This document shows, one piece after another, positions 7,559 through 15,992 of a stretch of DNA of 24,734 nucleotides (its first letter is position 1; each line of letters opens with the position of its first letter). The translations under genes were made by a program, and so were the position numbers. Source of the DNA: a virus; the IMG/VR virus record IMGVR_UViG_3300034012_001831, positions 1 through 24,734 of that record; one strand, written 5' to 3'. Under the pieces are notes generated by a model. That model did not search any database, was not told where the DNA came from, and saw only the letters and a list, made by a program, of their open reading frames with translations.

Positions 7559-7590
7559 CCCCGGGGCATCTGCCCCGGGGTTTTGCTTTT
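7559..7590 (+). terminator. Strong intrinsic terminator after major capsid gene
   Basis: A perfect 9-bp GC stem (7559-7567 with 7572-7580) closes a 4-nt ATCT loop and is followed by TTTTGCTTTT (7581-7590). It lies 23 nt after the capsid stop and 29 nt before the glycosyltransferase start. It should end most transcripts here and raise the ratio of head to tail proteins. Confidence 0.9.
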
Positions 7591-7597
7591 GGTGCGG

Positions 7598-7619
7598 TTG
7601 ACAAAAATGCCGTGCCCGC
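7598..7619 (+). repeat. TTGAC-start module, copy before glycosyltransferase
   Basis: TTGACA (7598-7603) is followed by 16 nt ending GTGCCCGC and the ATG at 7620. It lies just after the terminator. The 16-nt spacer resembles the minus-strand copy at 23846-23867. Confidence 0.5.
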
Positions 7620-9374
7620 ATGGAGAACACACAGCCCTCGTTGGCGCTGGTGGCGATTGCGGGCAACTGCGAGAGCTACGTCCGGCGGTTTATCGAATCC
7701 TTCCAGCGGCTCACGCCGCACATCTACATCGTCCGCGCCTGCGGCAGCCGAGATCCAGACAAGACCCTGGACATCGCCCGCGAAATGGGGTGCAAGGTCG
7801 GCGAATACAAGAACGCCGAGGCGCACCAATTCTGGGACCATGTGGACAACTTCGGCGCCGCCCGGCAAATGGCCGCCGACATGGCCGAGGCCGACGGCCA
7901 CGAGTGGCTCATGTGGGCCGACACCGATGACATCCTCGAGCCCGAGAGCGCTGACATCATCCGCGAGCATCTACGCATTACCGCCCCAGAAACTACGCTG
8001 GCGCTCGTTCCTTATCGTCTGACCAACAACGGCCTTAATCTCCTGCGGGAGCGCATCTGGCGGCGCGGCACGGCCGTCTGGGCGGACCCTGTGCATGAAC
8101 ACCTCGAGCCGGTGGACAAATCGGGCGACGGCCACGTCCGCTGGGAGGACTGCCGCATCGTCCACGCGCCCGACTCGCACAAAGACGAGGCCGACGGCAA
8201 GCAGGGCAACCAGCGCAACTGGCGCATCATCTCATCCATTCCCGACTTCGACAAAAACCCGCGTTGGCTTTTCTACGCGAGCCTCGAGCATTTCGGGTTC
8301 AAGGATGACGAGAACGGCATGGCCTACGCGGTCGAGGCTCTCAAAACGCCAGGGCTGGACGATAACGAGCGTTACGAGCTTTACCTTCAACTCGCCATGC
8401 GGACGCACGGCTTCGCGCCGAAAAAGTCGCTCCTGCATGAAGCCTACAAAGTGAGCCCGTGGCGCCGCGAAGCCTTGGCCCAACTGGCTGCCGTGTCGCT
8501 CGACAACAACGAGCCGCAAGATGCCTTGGCCTATGCCCGCGCTTTCATGGCGATCCCGGTGCCCGACGTGGTGCCGTGGACGCACCGCCCGGTGGTCTAT
8601 GGTTTCGGCGGGGTGGGGCTGTATGCCTGCTGCCTGCGCGCCAACGGCGATACCGAGAAGGCCGACAAGTTCGAGCTTGAGTGGTTCAAGAAGTGCGGCG
8701 GCAAGATTAGCGTGTGCCACCCGACGCGCGGCCGCCCGTTGCAGGCCGCCGAGACGCGCAAGAAGTGGCTCGAGGCCGCCAAAGATCCGCAGGCCATTGA
8801 ATACATCTTTGGGTTTTCGGCCGACGATACCGAAACGGCAGACATCTTGGGTCGATTCCGCCATGCGCAGTCTGCCGCCGGCAACCTGGACGCCGTGGGC
8901 GGAACGCTCGTCCAAAATTACAATGCCGCCGTGCGCGCAAGTAGCGGCAAAATCATCCTGACAATCCAAGACGATCTGGAACCCTGCCTTTTCTGGGACG
9001 AACTCATTTGGAAGGCGCTTGCAAATCACCTCAACAGGCCGGCCGTTCTCCGGGTAGGCGACGGCTACCGAAACGACGATTTGCTGATTACGTTCTGCGT
9101 CACACGCCCGACCCTGCGCGCCATGAATCACAACGGGGGCATTGTTAGCGATGAATATCGGGGCGTGTTTTGCGACAACGAGTTCACGCACCGGGCCAAA
9201 AAGAACGGATGGATCGTGCCAAGCGACATTGTCCTGCGGCACGAGCATCCATTTTTCAATCCGGCCGTCCCAACCGACGACATCTACGCCATAGAAAATA
9301 GCTCAGAGGGCTACAAGTTCGGCCTTGAAGTATTCCGCCGCCGCAACCCCGACGCCTTTGACTCGCAGGGTTAG
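7620..9374 (+). CDS. Two-domain glycosyltransferase, GT-A fold
   Basis: The protein probably transfers sugars from nucleotide donors. Residues about 8-150 form a family-2-like GT-A domain: the N-terminal strand LALVAIAGN, then WADTDD (about 99-104) as the acidic metal-binding motif. Residues about 160-340 include helical TPR-like pairs. A second GT-A-like domain starts near residue 360 (SVCHPTRGRP) and has IQDDLEP (about 448-454) as its acidic motif and a late RHEHPFF (about 540-546). It sits between capsid and tail genes, after a terminator. Likely targets are virion proteins or host surface sugars; the sequence does not decide. Confidence 0.8.
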   Translation: MENTQPSLALVAIAGNCESYVRRFIESFQRLTPHIYIVRACGSRDPDKTLDIAREMGCKVGEYKNAEAHQFWDHVDNFGAARQMAADMAEADGHEWLMWADTDDILEPESADIIREHLRITAPETTLALVPYRLTNNGLNLLRERIWRRGTAVWADPVHEHLEPVDKSGDGHVRWEDCRIVHAPDSHKDEADGKQGNQRNWRIISSIPDFDKNPRWLFYASLEHFGFKDDENGMAYAVEALKTPGLDDNERYELYLQLAMRTHGFAPKKSLLHEAYKVSPWRREALAQLAAVSLDNNEPQDALAYARAFMAIPVPDVVPWTHRPVVYGFGGVGLYACCLRANGDTEKADKFELEWFKKCGGKISVCHPTRGRPLQAAETRKKWLEAAKDPQAIEYIFGFSADDTETADILGRFRHAQSAAGNLDAVGGTLVQNYNAAVRASSGKIILTIQDDLEPCLFWDELIWKALANHLNRPAVLRVGDGYRNDDLLITFCVTRPTLRAMNHNGGIVSDEYRGVFCDNEFTHRAKKNGWIVPSDIVLRHEHPFFNPAVPTDDIYAIENSSEGYKFGLEVFRRRNPDAFDSQG

Positions 9375-9377
9375 GGC
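9358..9377 (+). repeat. TTGAC-start module at glycosyltransferase end
   Basis: TTGACT (9358-9363) lies in the last codons of the glycosyltransferase gene. It is followed by 14 nt ending TTAGGGC and the ATG at 9378. Confidence 0.4.
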
Positions 9378-9716
9378 ATGGCGAACCAGTTAGATACCGC
9401 GCACATTCTCGGCGTTTCCGCCATCGCGGACGTGGGCGGCGAGGTTGTCACGATCGGAAGCACCGCGCTCAAAGCCGTGGTGGGCGACATGGATTCCCGC
9501 GATGAATTGGCCGAGGGTGGTGTTCGCCAGGTGCGCTCGGTTCGACTTGGGATTCCGCGCTCGGAGTTTGAACGCTGCATAGCTATGGGAATCACCGAGG
9601 TATCGGTCCCGACAATCTGGAGCCGCATTACCGTTCGAGACATCGAGCTACAAGTGCTCGGCGTTTCGCAAGATGCGGCTGTTATTGAAATCACGGCTGG
9701 CGGTCTGGCGGAGTAA
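9378..9716 (+). CDS. Putative head completion / connector protein, 112 aa
   Basis: This 112-residue protein is strand-rich and has no membrane segment or cysteine motif beyond one Cys. Its position after the head genes and before tail genes fits a head-tail joining protein like lambda FII. I do not recognise specific sequence signatures. The ATG follows the glycosyltransferase stop by 3 nt. The next gene starts 4 nt after its stop. The function is from position only. Confidence 0.55.
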   Translation: MANQLDTAHILGVSAIADVGGEVVTIGSTALKAVVGDMDSRDELAEGGVRQVRSVRLGIPRSEFERCIAMGITEVSVPTIWSRITVRDIELQVLGVSQDAAVIEITAGGLAE

Positions 9717-9720
9717 AGCC

Positions 9721-10620
9721 GTGGAAATCACGGTAGATGTTTCAAAGTTCGGCCGGCTGATCCCACAGCTTGCCAATGTGACCAAGCGTTCGCTTCGATC
9801 CGTGGTCAAGCAGCAGGCCGCGCTCATTATTCGAGGCAGCGGATCGGGCCGCGACGAGGGTTTAATCCCCTACACGCCACCGCCCAAAGGACAGCAGCAG
9901 GGCGAAAACGCCGTGCGCCGCGACATTTCTCGCGTCTTTGGGTCGCTCTCCAACGTCAAAAAAATCCTCAAATACTCCAATGTGCGCGGAGCCGGAACCG
10001 CTTTTAATCGCTACATCCGCGAAGGAGACCACGAAAAAGCCAAGGCATTGTTAAACGGGACAATGCAAAAGAACTTCCGCACCAAAGCCCACCAACGCAA
10101 CCAGAAGGGAAAGACGGTTCGCGTGCGCTCCTACGTTCAAAGCCGCCCGACAGAGATTGATCTAAAGAGCAGTCGCCTCGGTCGCGTGACCGACATCATC
10201 CAATCCCTCCCGGCGGCCGGCACGCACCCGATCCACAAGTCGCGGCAGAACAACCGCAAATTTGTGTCCCGCCGCCAATGGTCTGCAGTCGTGCTGCAAA
10301 GCGGCACCGTGGCCGCCTACATCAAACAGAAGCAAAAGAACGTCGGCACCATGAAAGCGGGGTGGGTGGCCGCCGCCCGCGCTCTTAGCATTACGGGATT
10401 GCCCAAGTTTGTGTCCCGCAACTTCCGCAACAACGGCAGCTTTCTCAACGAACTCGACCAAGAAAGCCCTGCTTTCACGGCGATCAACTCCACGCCAGGC
10501 ATCGGCAGCAGTCTCCGCTCGGTCATGGCCCGAACCCTGCGCGGGCGCGTCATCCGCATGAAGGCTGACATCCAAAACAAACTAAACGCCGAACTCGGCA
10601 AGCTCCAGACCGCCGCATGA
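9721..10620 (+). CDS. Putative minor tail / head-tail protein, 299 aa
   Basis: GTG 9721 is chosen as start because it lies 4 nt after the previous stop. An ATG at 9673 in this frame would overlap the upstream gene by 44 nt. The 299-residue product is very basic and helical, rich in Arg, Lys, Gln and Asn. The N-terminal segment (VDVSKFGRLIPQLANVTKRS) resembles the start of HK97 gp10-type tail-completion proteins, which are usually about half this length. Its stop overlaps the next start (ATGA at 10617). Family membership is uncertain. Confidence 0.6.
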   Translation: MEITVDVSKFGRLIPQLANVTKRSLRSVVKQQAALIIRGSGSGRDEGLIPYTPPPKGQQQGENAVRRDISRVFGSLSNVKKILKYSNVRGAGTAFNRYIREGDHEKAKALLNGTMQKNFRTKAHQRNQKGKTVRVRSYVQSRPTEIDLKSSRLGRVTDIIQSLPAAGTHPIHKSRQNNRKFVSRRQWSAVVLQSGTVAAYIKQKQKNVGTMKAGWVAAARALSITGLPKFVSRNFRNNGSFLNELDQESPAFTAINSTPGIGSSLRSVMARTLRGRVIRMKADIQNKLNAELGKLQTAA

Positions 10621-11495
10621 TCCACCGCGAACTCGAATCCAGTTTTGCCACTTGGCTCGTCTCGGGCGTGAGCGGGACCAGCCTCTCGGGCGTTCCCATC
10701 CGTCATGCCGTGCCCGCCGATCCTCTGGCCCTGCCGTGCGTCATCGTGGCCTCGGCCGGCGCGGAGCTCCTCGAGGGCGGTGTGAGGGCAGCCAGCCGCG
10801 TCAGCATGGACTTTTCCGTCATGTCGGCGGCCAATGGTGGCCCCGGGTGGCAGACCGCCCACAAGAACCGCGTGGCCGCCTTGTCCCGCAGGCTGGACGA
10901 TACCAATACCAACGCCGCGCTGGCCTCGATCAATGGCGCGCAAACGGACTTCACGCTTTACGGCTGGCATCTGGTCGAACTTGCCGCCGAGGCCGAGCCA
11001 AACATCCAGACCGACACCATCCGCATCAGCCTTATCGCAGGAGATCGCATCGCCACATCCCCGACCGGACCGACGGCCACGCCGCAGAATTACAGCCTGC
11101 GGCACGAGATCGAGCAGATCGTCAGCGCCCACCTTGGCACCGAGCTCCCGTCGGCCGTCACCGACGATTATTCCGTCTATCCCTTCTATTCGGAAAACGT
11201 CGTGCCAGAGCGCCGGATCGTGGCCGCGTGTTTGGCCGCCGAGCGTCCGTTCCCGCAACTGGCCCGCTGGTCCGCGCAAGTCACCATCCACGTCATCACC
11301 CCCGGCATCTACGCGACAACGCACGACGAGGCCGTGCGTCAGGTGCAGGACACCCTGCGCGACCTCGTGGCCCAGGACTACACCTCGGCCAACGTCACTG
11401 TAGCCGGGATGCTCGAGACGGGCCACACGATCGACCGATCCGACAACCGCATCGTGGACGTGTTGGCCGTGACCCTCTATTGCCAGCAAAATTGA
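10617..11495 (+). CDS. Tail terminator-like protein with two tandem domains
   Basis: Tail terminators cap the tail tube during assembly and are usually about 130-150 residues. This protein has 292 residues and two halves of the same plan. Each half begins with a P-x-x-VIV/ERRIVAA strand, then a helix with an R/Q-x-x-L pattern, and ends in a beta strand pair (ISLIA near 140, VTLYCQQN at the end). Domain one is about 20-145 and domain two about 160-292. Similarity between halves is structural in feel, not high identity. Overlap with the gene before is 4 nt. The call rests on position and the double plan. Confidence 0.55.
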   Translation: MIHRELESSFATWLVSGVSGTSLSGVPIRHAVPADPLALPCVIVASAGAELLEGGVRAASRVSMDFSVMSAANGGPGWQTAHKNRVAALSRRLDDTNTNAALASINGAQTDFTLYGWHLVELAAEAEPNIQTDTIRISLIAGDRIATSPTGPTATPQNYSLRHEIEQIVSAHLGTELPSAVTDDYSVYPFYSENVVPERRIVAACLAAERPFPQLARWSAQVTIHVITPGIYATTHDEAVRQVQDTLRDLVAQDYTSANVTVAGMLETGHTIDRSDNRIVDVLAVTLYCQQN

Positions 11496-11511
11496 CATCG
11501 CCCCCGAGGGC
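11492..11511 (+). repeat. TTGAC-start module, copy before tail tube gene
   Basis: TTGACA (11492-11497) includes the TGA of the previous gene and is followed by 14 nt ending CCCGAGGGC and then ATG 11512. It is almost identical at its 3' end to the copy at 3939. Confidence 0.55.
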
Positions 11512-12072
11512 ATGGCGATTACTTACGGCGTAACTGGCGGATTCTCCGTCCAGACCTCCAAGACTTTTGAGAAATTGCTCGTGGCCGACAAAAACGGCGT
11601 CACGACAACGATCATTTCCAAATACGTCCGCACCGAAACCACGACCGAGACAGTGGGAACGACCTTCGGCGGCTACGCCATTGGATCTGATGACGTTCTC
11701 AACGCCACCTTGACCGCCCAAGTAGACGAGCAACTGATCGAAAGCGGCAGCGCCAACACCGCGCCGCCGGCCGTTCGCTTCTACAACCCCCGCGTGGAGG
11801 CGTCGGCCACCATCCTCGGGGCGTTCACGGCCAGCACGTTCAGCCTTGCCGGCATTAGCTTCACCACGCTTTCGGCCGAGAAGTCGGAAACCTCGGGCGA
11901 TGTGGTCAAGACTTCCATTCGCGGAACGGCCATCAACACAGCCGCCCTCGATGGCAGCACCCTTACCACGGGCGACCATTCCTCTTCTTCGACCATCCGC
12001 GTTGAGCTTCGCATCAGCAATACGGACTACGCCCGCAAAACGGTCACATCCGTAGCCTTCAGCGGAACTTAA
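11512..12072 (+). CDS. Putative major tail tube protein
   Basis: This 186-residue protein is strand-rich with many Thr, Ser and Val residues and few helices, typical of tail tube subunits. It lies between the tail-terminator candidate and the chaperone and tape-measure genes, the usual place for the tube protein of a siphovirus. Its start is set by the TTGAC module and GAGGGC. No sequence motif fixes the family. Confidence 0.6.
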   Translation: MAITYGVTGGFSVQTSKTFEKLLVADKNGVTTTIISKYVRTETTTETVGTTFGGYAIGSDDVLNATLTAQVDEQLIESGSANTAPPAVRFYNPRVEASATILGAFTASTFSLAGISFTTLSAEKSETSGDVVKTSIRGTAINTAALDGSTLTTGDHSSSSTIRVELRISNTDYARKTVTSVAFSGT

Positions 12073-12088
12073 TCCGCGACAGCGCCCT

Positions 12089-12661
12089 ATGGACGCGCTC
12101 GCGGCAGAATCCTTTCTCAACGCGCCACACAAGGTTTGTGGCCTGCGGATGCGTCCGCTTTCCCTGGGCCATGCCTTCGCCCTCGAGGCCATCGGCTCAC
12201 CCTTCTACCACGGCGAGCTCGGCAGCGAAGCCGACTTGCGCCTTGCCGCGTGGATCTGCTCACGCCCGCCGTTGGCTTTGCCGCAGATGGATGGGTGGCG
12301 CTGCCGCCTATGGAAGTGCCGCAAATTGGATTTTGTGGCCGAGGTGGCGCGATGGAAAACCTACGTTGCCGATTATTGCGCGCCTCCGCAAATGTGGAAC
12401 AAATCGCCCAAGCCGGGCGAGCAAAGGCACGAGCCGTCCGCCATTCCGTCAGGCATATCGACCGTCGTGCGCCTCATGCGCCTCGGCATGACCGAGGAGC
12501 AAGCCTGGGCCACACCCGTCGGCGCCGCGACATGGTATGAGGCCGCCGCTTACGAGACAGAGAGCGGGTCACGCCTTGACATAGTCTCTGACAGCGAACG
12601 CCTTGCCATTGCGCGAGCCAAGGCGCGGGCGGCCAAATCCGAGGAAACATCCGCCCCATGA
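12089..12661 (+). CDS. Putative tail assembly chaperone, 190 aa
   Basis: This 190-residue, helix-rich protein with several Trp and Cys residues lies between the tail tube and tape measure genes, where tail assembly chaperones normally sit. Unlike lambda G/GT, I see no slippery heptamer leading to a frameshifted product, and the gene simply ends by an ATGA overlap with the tape measure start (12658). The C-terminal part (RLAIARAKARAAKSEE) is a charged helix. The gap before the gene is 16 nt. The function is from position. Confidence 0.5.
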   Translation: MDALAAESFLNAPHKVCGLRMRPLSLGHAFALEAIGSPFYHGELGSEADLRLAAWICSRPPLALPQMDGWRCRLWKCRKLDFVAEVARWKTYVADYCAPPQMWNKSPKPGEQRHEPSAIPSGISTVVRLMRLGMTEEQAWATPVGAATWYEAAAYETESGSRLDIVSDSERLAIARAKARAAKSEETSAP

Positions 12662-14052
12662 GCGACGTAAGAGTAAAAGTCACAGCGCAGAACGAAACCC
12701 GCACCGGGTTTCAGCAGGCGCTTGGCGATGCCCGCAAATTCGGCCAAGAGGCGGGCAAGTCGATTGGCGGCGGCCTCGGTGGTATCGGCTCAGAGATCCG
12801 CTCCTCGCTTGTCGGCGCTCTGGCCGGCATCGGCATCGGGCAATTTGTCCGCTCCACCTTTGAGCAATTCGGGCGCATCAACGATCTCAGCCAGCAATTC
12901 GGCGTATCGGCCGAGACGCTGCAACGGTTTGGGCAAGTGGCCTCCGAGAGCGGCAGCAACATAGAGCAAGTGGCGGTGGCGCTTTCCACACTCACGCGAA
13001 ATGTGCAGGCGGCAAAAGACGGCACAGGCGAGCAGGCTGAGGCGTTGCAAAGGCTGGGGCTTTCAGCGCAACAGCTTGGCAACGTGGACGCGTCTCAGGG
13101 CTTGCTCAAATTGGCCGATGCCTATGTCGCGTCGGGAGACAAACAGCGCGCATATGCCGACGTTCTGACGATCATCGGAGCCCGGCAGCGCAACCTGATC
13201 CCACTGCTCCAACAGGGTTCGGCCGCCATTCTCGAGCAAGCCAACCAGGTGCAAGTTGCCAGCGACGAGATCATCGCCAAGGCCGATGAGGTGGGCGACA
13301 GATTTGCCAGACTCGGCCAGCAATTAACCGCCGCCCTTGGACCCGTTTTAATTCCCGTCGGTCAGGCCATTCTTTCATCCTTTGAAGCTATTCGTGCCGG
13401 CGTTGATGGGATTGTCGGAACGATTGTGCAATCAGCCTTGGGGGTGCGTTCAATCTTGGGGGGCAACGTCATGGGTGGTGCCGCGCAAGTCGGGGCCGCC
13501 CCAATTCAAAACGCTTTGCGCGCAGCCGACGAACTAAAGACCAAGCTCAAAGACATCTGGTCCGACCCCGCGACAAAGCCGCCCTCCATGCTCCCGCCCG
13601 AAGACATGGACATCACGCCAGGCGCCTCTTCGGGCCAAAAATCAGGCACGCAAAAAGGCAACGTCACAGGCAAGCAATTATCCCCGGGCAGCATCGAAGG
13701 CATCCGCGAGTTCGAGCGCGAGCAGGAGGCCGCCCGCCGCGCCCTCGGCACCGAGTTCGGCCCTGGCACAGCCGATGCCGCCGCCGGCGGATTCCGCGTC
13801 GATGCGGCAGACTTCGCCCGCCAGCAGGCAGAGGAAGCGGCCAAGGCGATGGCCTCGGTGGCGCCCAGCGGCATGACCGGCTCCTTCGGCGCCTCCCAAC
13901 TCCAGCGCATCGGCTTCGCCTCAAACGAGTTTTTCGACACCCGCCGCAAAGAAGACCCAGCAAAGACAATGCAGCAAGTGGTCAGAGAGCTTCAGAAGGT
14001 AAACAAGAACCTCGAAAATGGAGAACCCATCGTTCTCCGCAACAACGGATAA
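12658..14052 (+). CDS. Tail tape measure protein
   Basis: Tape measure proteins set tail length and pass into the cell with DNA. This one has 464 residues, which is short; at about 0.15 nm per residue it would fit a tail of roughly 70 nm. The N-terminus has the typical opening of a helical region followed by GGGLGGIGSEI and a hydrophobic segment (about 50-62, ALAGIGIGQFV). A domain with LSQQFGVSAETLQRFGQVAS (about 78-97) is common in such proteins. A second hydrophobic part is near 225-250. The C-terminal half is Pro/Gly-rich and ends in a coiled region. Starts by ATGA overlap. Confidence 0.85.
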   Translation: MSDVRVKVTAQNETRTGFQQALGDARKFGQEAGKSIGGGLGGIGSEIRSSLVGALAGIGIGQFVRSTFEQFGRINDLSQQFGVSAETLQRFGQVASESGSNIEQVAVALSTLTRNVQAAKDGTGEQAEALQRLGLSAQQLGNVDASQGLLKLADAYVASGDKQRAYADVLTIIGARQRNLIPLLQQGSAAILEQANQVQVASDEIIAKADEVGDRFARLGQQLTAALGPVLIPVGQAILSSFEAIRAGVDGIVGTIVQSALGVRSILGGNVMGGAAQVGAAPIQNALRAADELKTKLKDIWSDPATKPPSMLPPEDMDITPGASSGQKSGTQKGNVTGKQLSPGSIEGIREFEREQEAARRALGTEFGPGTADAAAGGFRVDAADFARQQAEEAAKAMASVAPSGMTGSFGASQLQRIGFASNEFFDTRRKEDPAKTMQQVVRELQKVNKNLENGEPIVLRNNG

Positions 14053-14055
14053 GTC

Positions 14056-14703
14056 ATGGCACAAATCGAAACAACAGGCGGCGGGTATCTCGACAGCGGG
14101 GACAGAAAGGTCATCCGCAAGGTTTATGTCGCCACAGACGGGCAACTGGTCAACATCCCCGTCACCGAACAGGGCTTCCCCTTGTCCTCGGTCAGCGCCA
14201 GCGAAGAACCCGGCGGCATCCGCCGCGCCGTGGCCGAATACTCGCAGGGCGGCGAGGGGGGCGCGTCTTACAACGCATACGGCAAGCGCATCGAGCTAAC
14301 GGGTGGGACGCGGGAGGTGCCGATCTACAACCACCCGACTTTTGAGGGGATGTCGACGGCGCAAATTCAACAAGTCCAAACGGCAATCGAGAACAGAACG
14401 CCAAACCCAACTTTTGACACTGCTTCGCAGACCAAACTGTTCGGCTTCCTTCTGCGCGGCACGGAATACTTTCTTGCCCCGGCCGTCGTCGGGCGCATCT
14501 CGGAAATCGAATCCAGCCTGCCAAGTCTGTCTCCCATTGCCAAAGTCGCCAACCCCTCGGAGCTAAACGCGCCAAGCGGAACCTTTTGGATCTGCACCGC
14601 GATTACGGCCAACCCCATCGGAACGCGCTACGAAGTGACCCGCGAATACACTTTGAGCTTCAGCGGGTGGGAAGACGTGCAAGCCCTTTACAGTTGGAGT
14701 TAG
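14056..14703 (+). CDS. Hypothetical tail protein, 215 aa
   Basis: This 215-residue protein follows the tape measure gene by 3 nt, the place of distal-tail or tail-tip genes. It is strand-rich with Gly-rich turns near residues 70-90 and no membrane segment. I do not recognise the family. Its stop is 3 nt before the next ATG, suggesting shared translation. A virion tail part is likely from context. Confidence 0.6.
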   Translation: MAQIETTGGGYLDSGDRKVIRKVYVATDGQLVNIPVTEQGFPLSSVSASEEPGGIRRAVAEYSQGGEGGASYNAYGKRIELTGGTREVPIYNHPTFEGMSTAQIQQVQTAIENRTPNPTFDTASQTKLFGFLLRGTEYFLAPAVVGRISEIESSLPSLSPIAKVANPSELNAPSGTFWICTAITANPIGTRYEVTREYTLSFSGWEDVQALYSWS

Positions 14704-14706
14704 GCC

Positions 14707-15279
14707 ATGTCCGACTTCGCGCAAATCCGATTTCTACCCAACAGGCCGCTCCTGCGCGAACTGTCTGCCGATCGTCTCAACACAATCCTGCAAGAGATCA
14801 AACGCAATAAGCCAAAGGGCGAGCGCGGCATTACGGTCAGGCAAGACGGAAACCAAACGTGGATCGGCCTTGCTGCTCCCACACCTCGCATCCCGCAACC
14901 CACCCACCCATTCCAGCTGACGCAAGTAAGCGGCGAAAACCCTGACGCAGTCTATGCGCGTGTCCGTTACGGCACGGTGAACGGGGAAAGACCAGAGGGC
15001 ATGAGCGTTGCAGACGAGCCGCCGTATGTGATCGAGCTAACCGTGAACACGGGCTACATTTTCCTCGGCGCGACCATCGCGGAAGAAACTTTCGAAATCA
15101 CCTCACTGTGGATTGACCATGCCGAGGAAATGCCAGAAGAGGAGGAGGAAGGCTTTGAGTTTTACCTTGAGATCGGCACTTTTGAAGTGACCGACAAAGT
15201 GGCCGTCTTTGCCCAGAGTGTGACAACGTCTTTGGCCTACATTCGGGCCGGGTTCATCAACCTCTGGGGGCAGGCTTAA
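14707..15279 (+). CDS. Hypothetical tail protein, 190 aa
   Basis: This 190-residue protein has an N-terminal helical part (about 15-40, ADRLNTILQEIKRNKPKG) and a Pro-rich bridge, then a strand-rich body. A run of acidic residues is found near 139-147 (EEMPEEEEEG). The N-terminal pattern is seen in small tail proteins that sit with fibres, but I cannot name a family. Its stop TAA shares one base with the next ATG. Confidence 0.6.
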   Translation: MSDFAQIRFLPNRPLLRELSADRLNTILQEIKRNKPKGERGITVRQDGNQTWIGLAAPTPRIPQPTHPFQLTQVSGENPDAVYARVRYGTVNGERPEGMSVADEPPYVIELTVNTGYIFLGATIAEETFEITSLWIDHAEEMPEEEEEGFEFYLEIGTFEVTDKVAVFAQSVTTSLAYIRAGFINLWGQA

Positions 15280-15965
15280 TGTTTATCTTTTCCTGTTTGC
15301 CGATCGAGTTGCTTTATTACGGGCGTGTTTTTCCGTTTCCGGTTGTTTGGCAAGCCACGATTGACTGGTCATTTTCGGTCGATGCCGAGCGTGTGGACTA
15401 CCCGCCCGGTCGCACAGAAACTACAACGCTCAGTGGGAGCGGTGGCGGAAGCATAACAATCGACTGCGACCCACACAGAGCAAACCGCCCAGGCATTACA
15501 AATGTGACCCCTGAGAGGTTTATTGTCACCCGCAGGATGGAAGCGATGGAAGAAGACTCGCAAGACATCAGGAGGTTTCAGTTGTATTGCGACCGATCGG
15601 CCATTGCGGGCGACTACTCGGTGACGCAAACCGTGGAGAAAGTCTACGATGACCCCAACACGCCGACCGAAACGACAACCCAGACAGAGGCGTCCGATGC
15701 CGTCATTGCTCCGATTTGGTTAATCATCGACCCGGAAACAGTCGTTTTGCAGGACATTTCCGTCATCTCAACAACAACCGACCAGACCCCCGCGTCGAGT
15801 TGGATGGCCCCGGATGATTGGACTTTTGCCCGCAGCGCCCTTTGGGAGCCACAGACTTTTGCCGCGACAAAAACGCCTGTCGAAATGGGGTATCAAACGG
15901 GCGAGGGCTGGGAGCAGTCTATCACGATTACGCTGACGAAATGGTCTGACCAGCCGGGGCTTTGA
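15279..15965 (+). CDS. Hypothetical tail-module protein, 228 aa
   Basis: The N-terminal residues 1-25 are aromatic and hydrophobic (FIFSCLPIELLYY), after which the protein is strand-rich with Thr, Ser and Asp repeats. The hydrophobic start has no basic residue before it, so a signal peptide is unlikely. The start overlaps the previous stop by one base. I do not recognise a family. Its TGA stop lies in the TTGACA at 15962. Confidence 0.55.
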   Translation: MFIFSCLPIELLYYGRVFPFPVVWQATIDWSFSVDAERVDYPPGRTETTTLSGSGGGSITIDCDPHRANRPGITNVTPERFIVTRRMEAMEEDSQDIRRFQLYCDRSAIAGDYSVTQTVEKVYDDPNTPTETTTQTEASDAVIAPIWLIIDPETVVLQDISVISTTTDQTPASSWMAPDDWTFARSALWEPQTFAATKTPVEMGYQTGEGWEQSITITLTKWSDQPGL

Positions 15966-15981
15966 CACAGAGGCCGAGGGC
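15962..15981 (+). repeat. TTGAC-start module with lost ATG
   Basis: TTGACA (15962-15967) is followed by 14 nt ending GGCCGAGGGC, but the next codon is AGG (15982), not ATG. The AGGAG at 15982-15986 now serves as a Shine-Dalgarno for GTG 15993, in another frame. Confidence 0.5.
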
Positions 15982-15992
15982 AGGAGTCCTCC

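Noticed and set aside
6660-7970. A 436-residue minus-strand frame
   Set aside because: It is antisense to the capsid and glycosyltransferase genes and crosses the strong terminator at 7559-7590.
10317-11513. A 398-residue minus-strand frame
   Set aside because: It is antisense to two coupled tail genes and has low-complexity Gly/Arg-rich composition typical of shadow frames.
12576-14419. TTGACA at 12576 and 14414
   Set aside because: Both are in coding sequence with no start codon 14-16 nt downstream, so they were taken as background.
15361-15384. TTGACT, 15 nt and an ATG within the 228-aa gene
   Set aside because: The ATG is out of frame with the gene and opens no convincing product; a chance match of this sort is expected.
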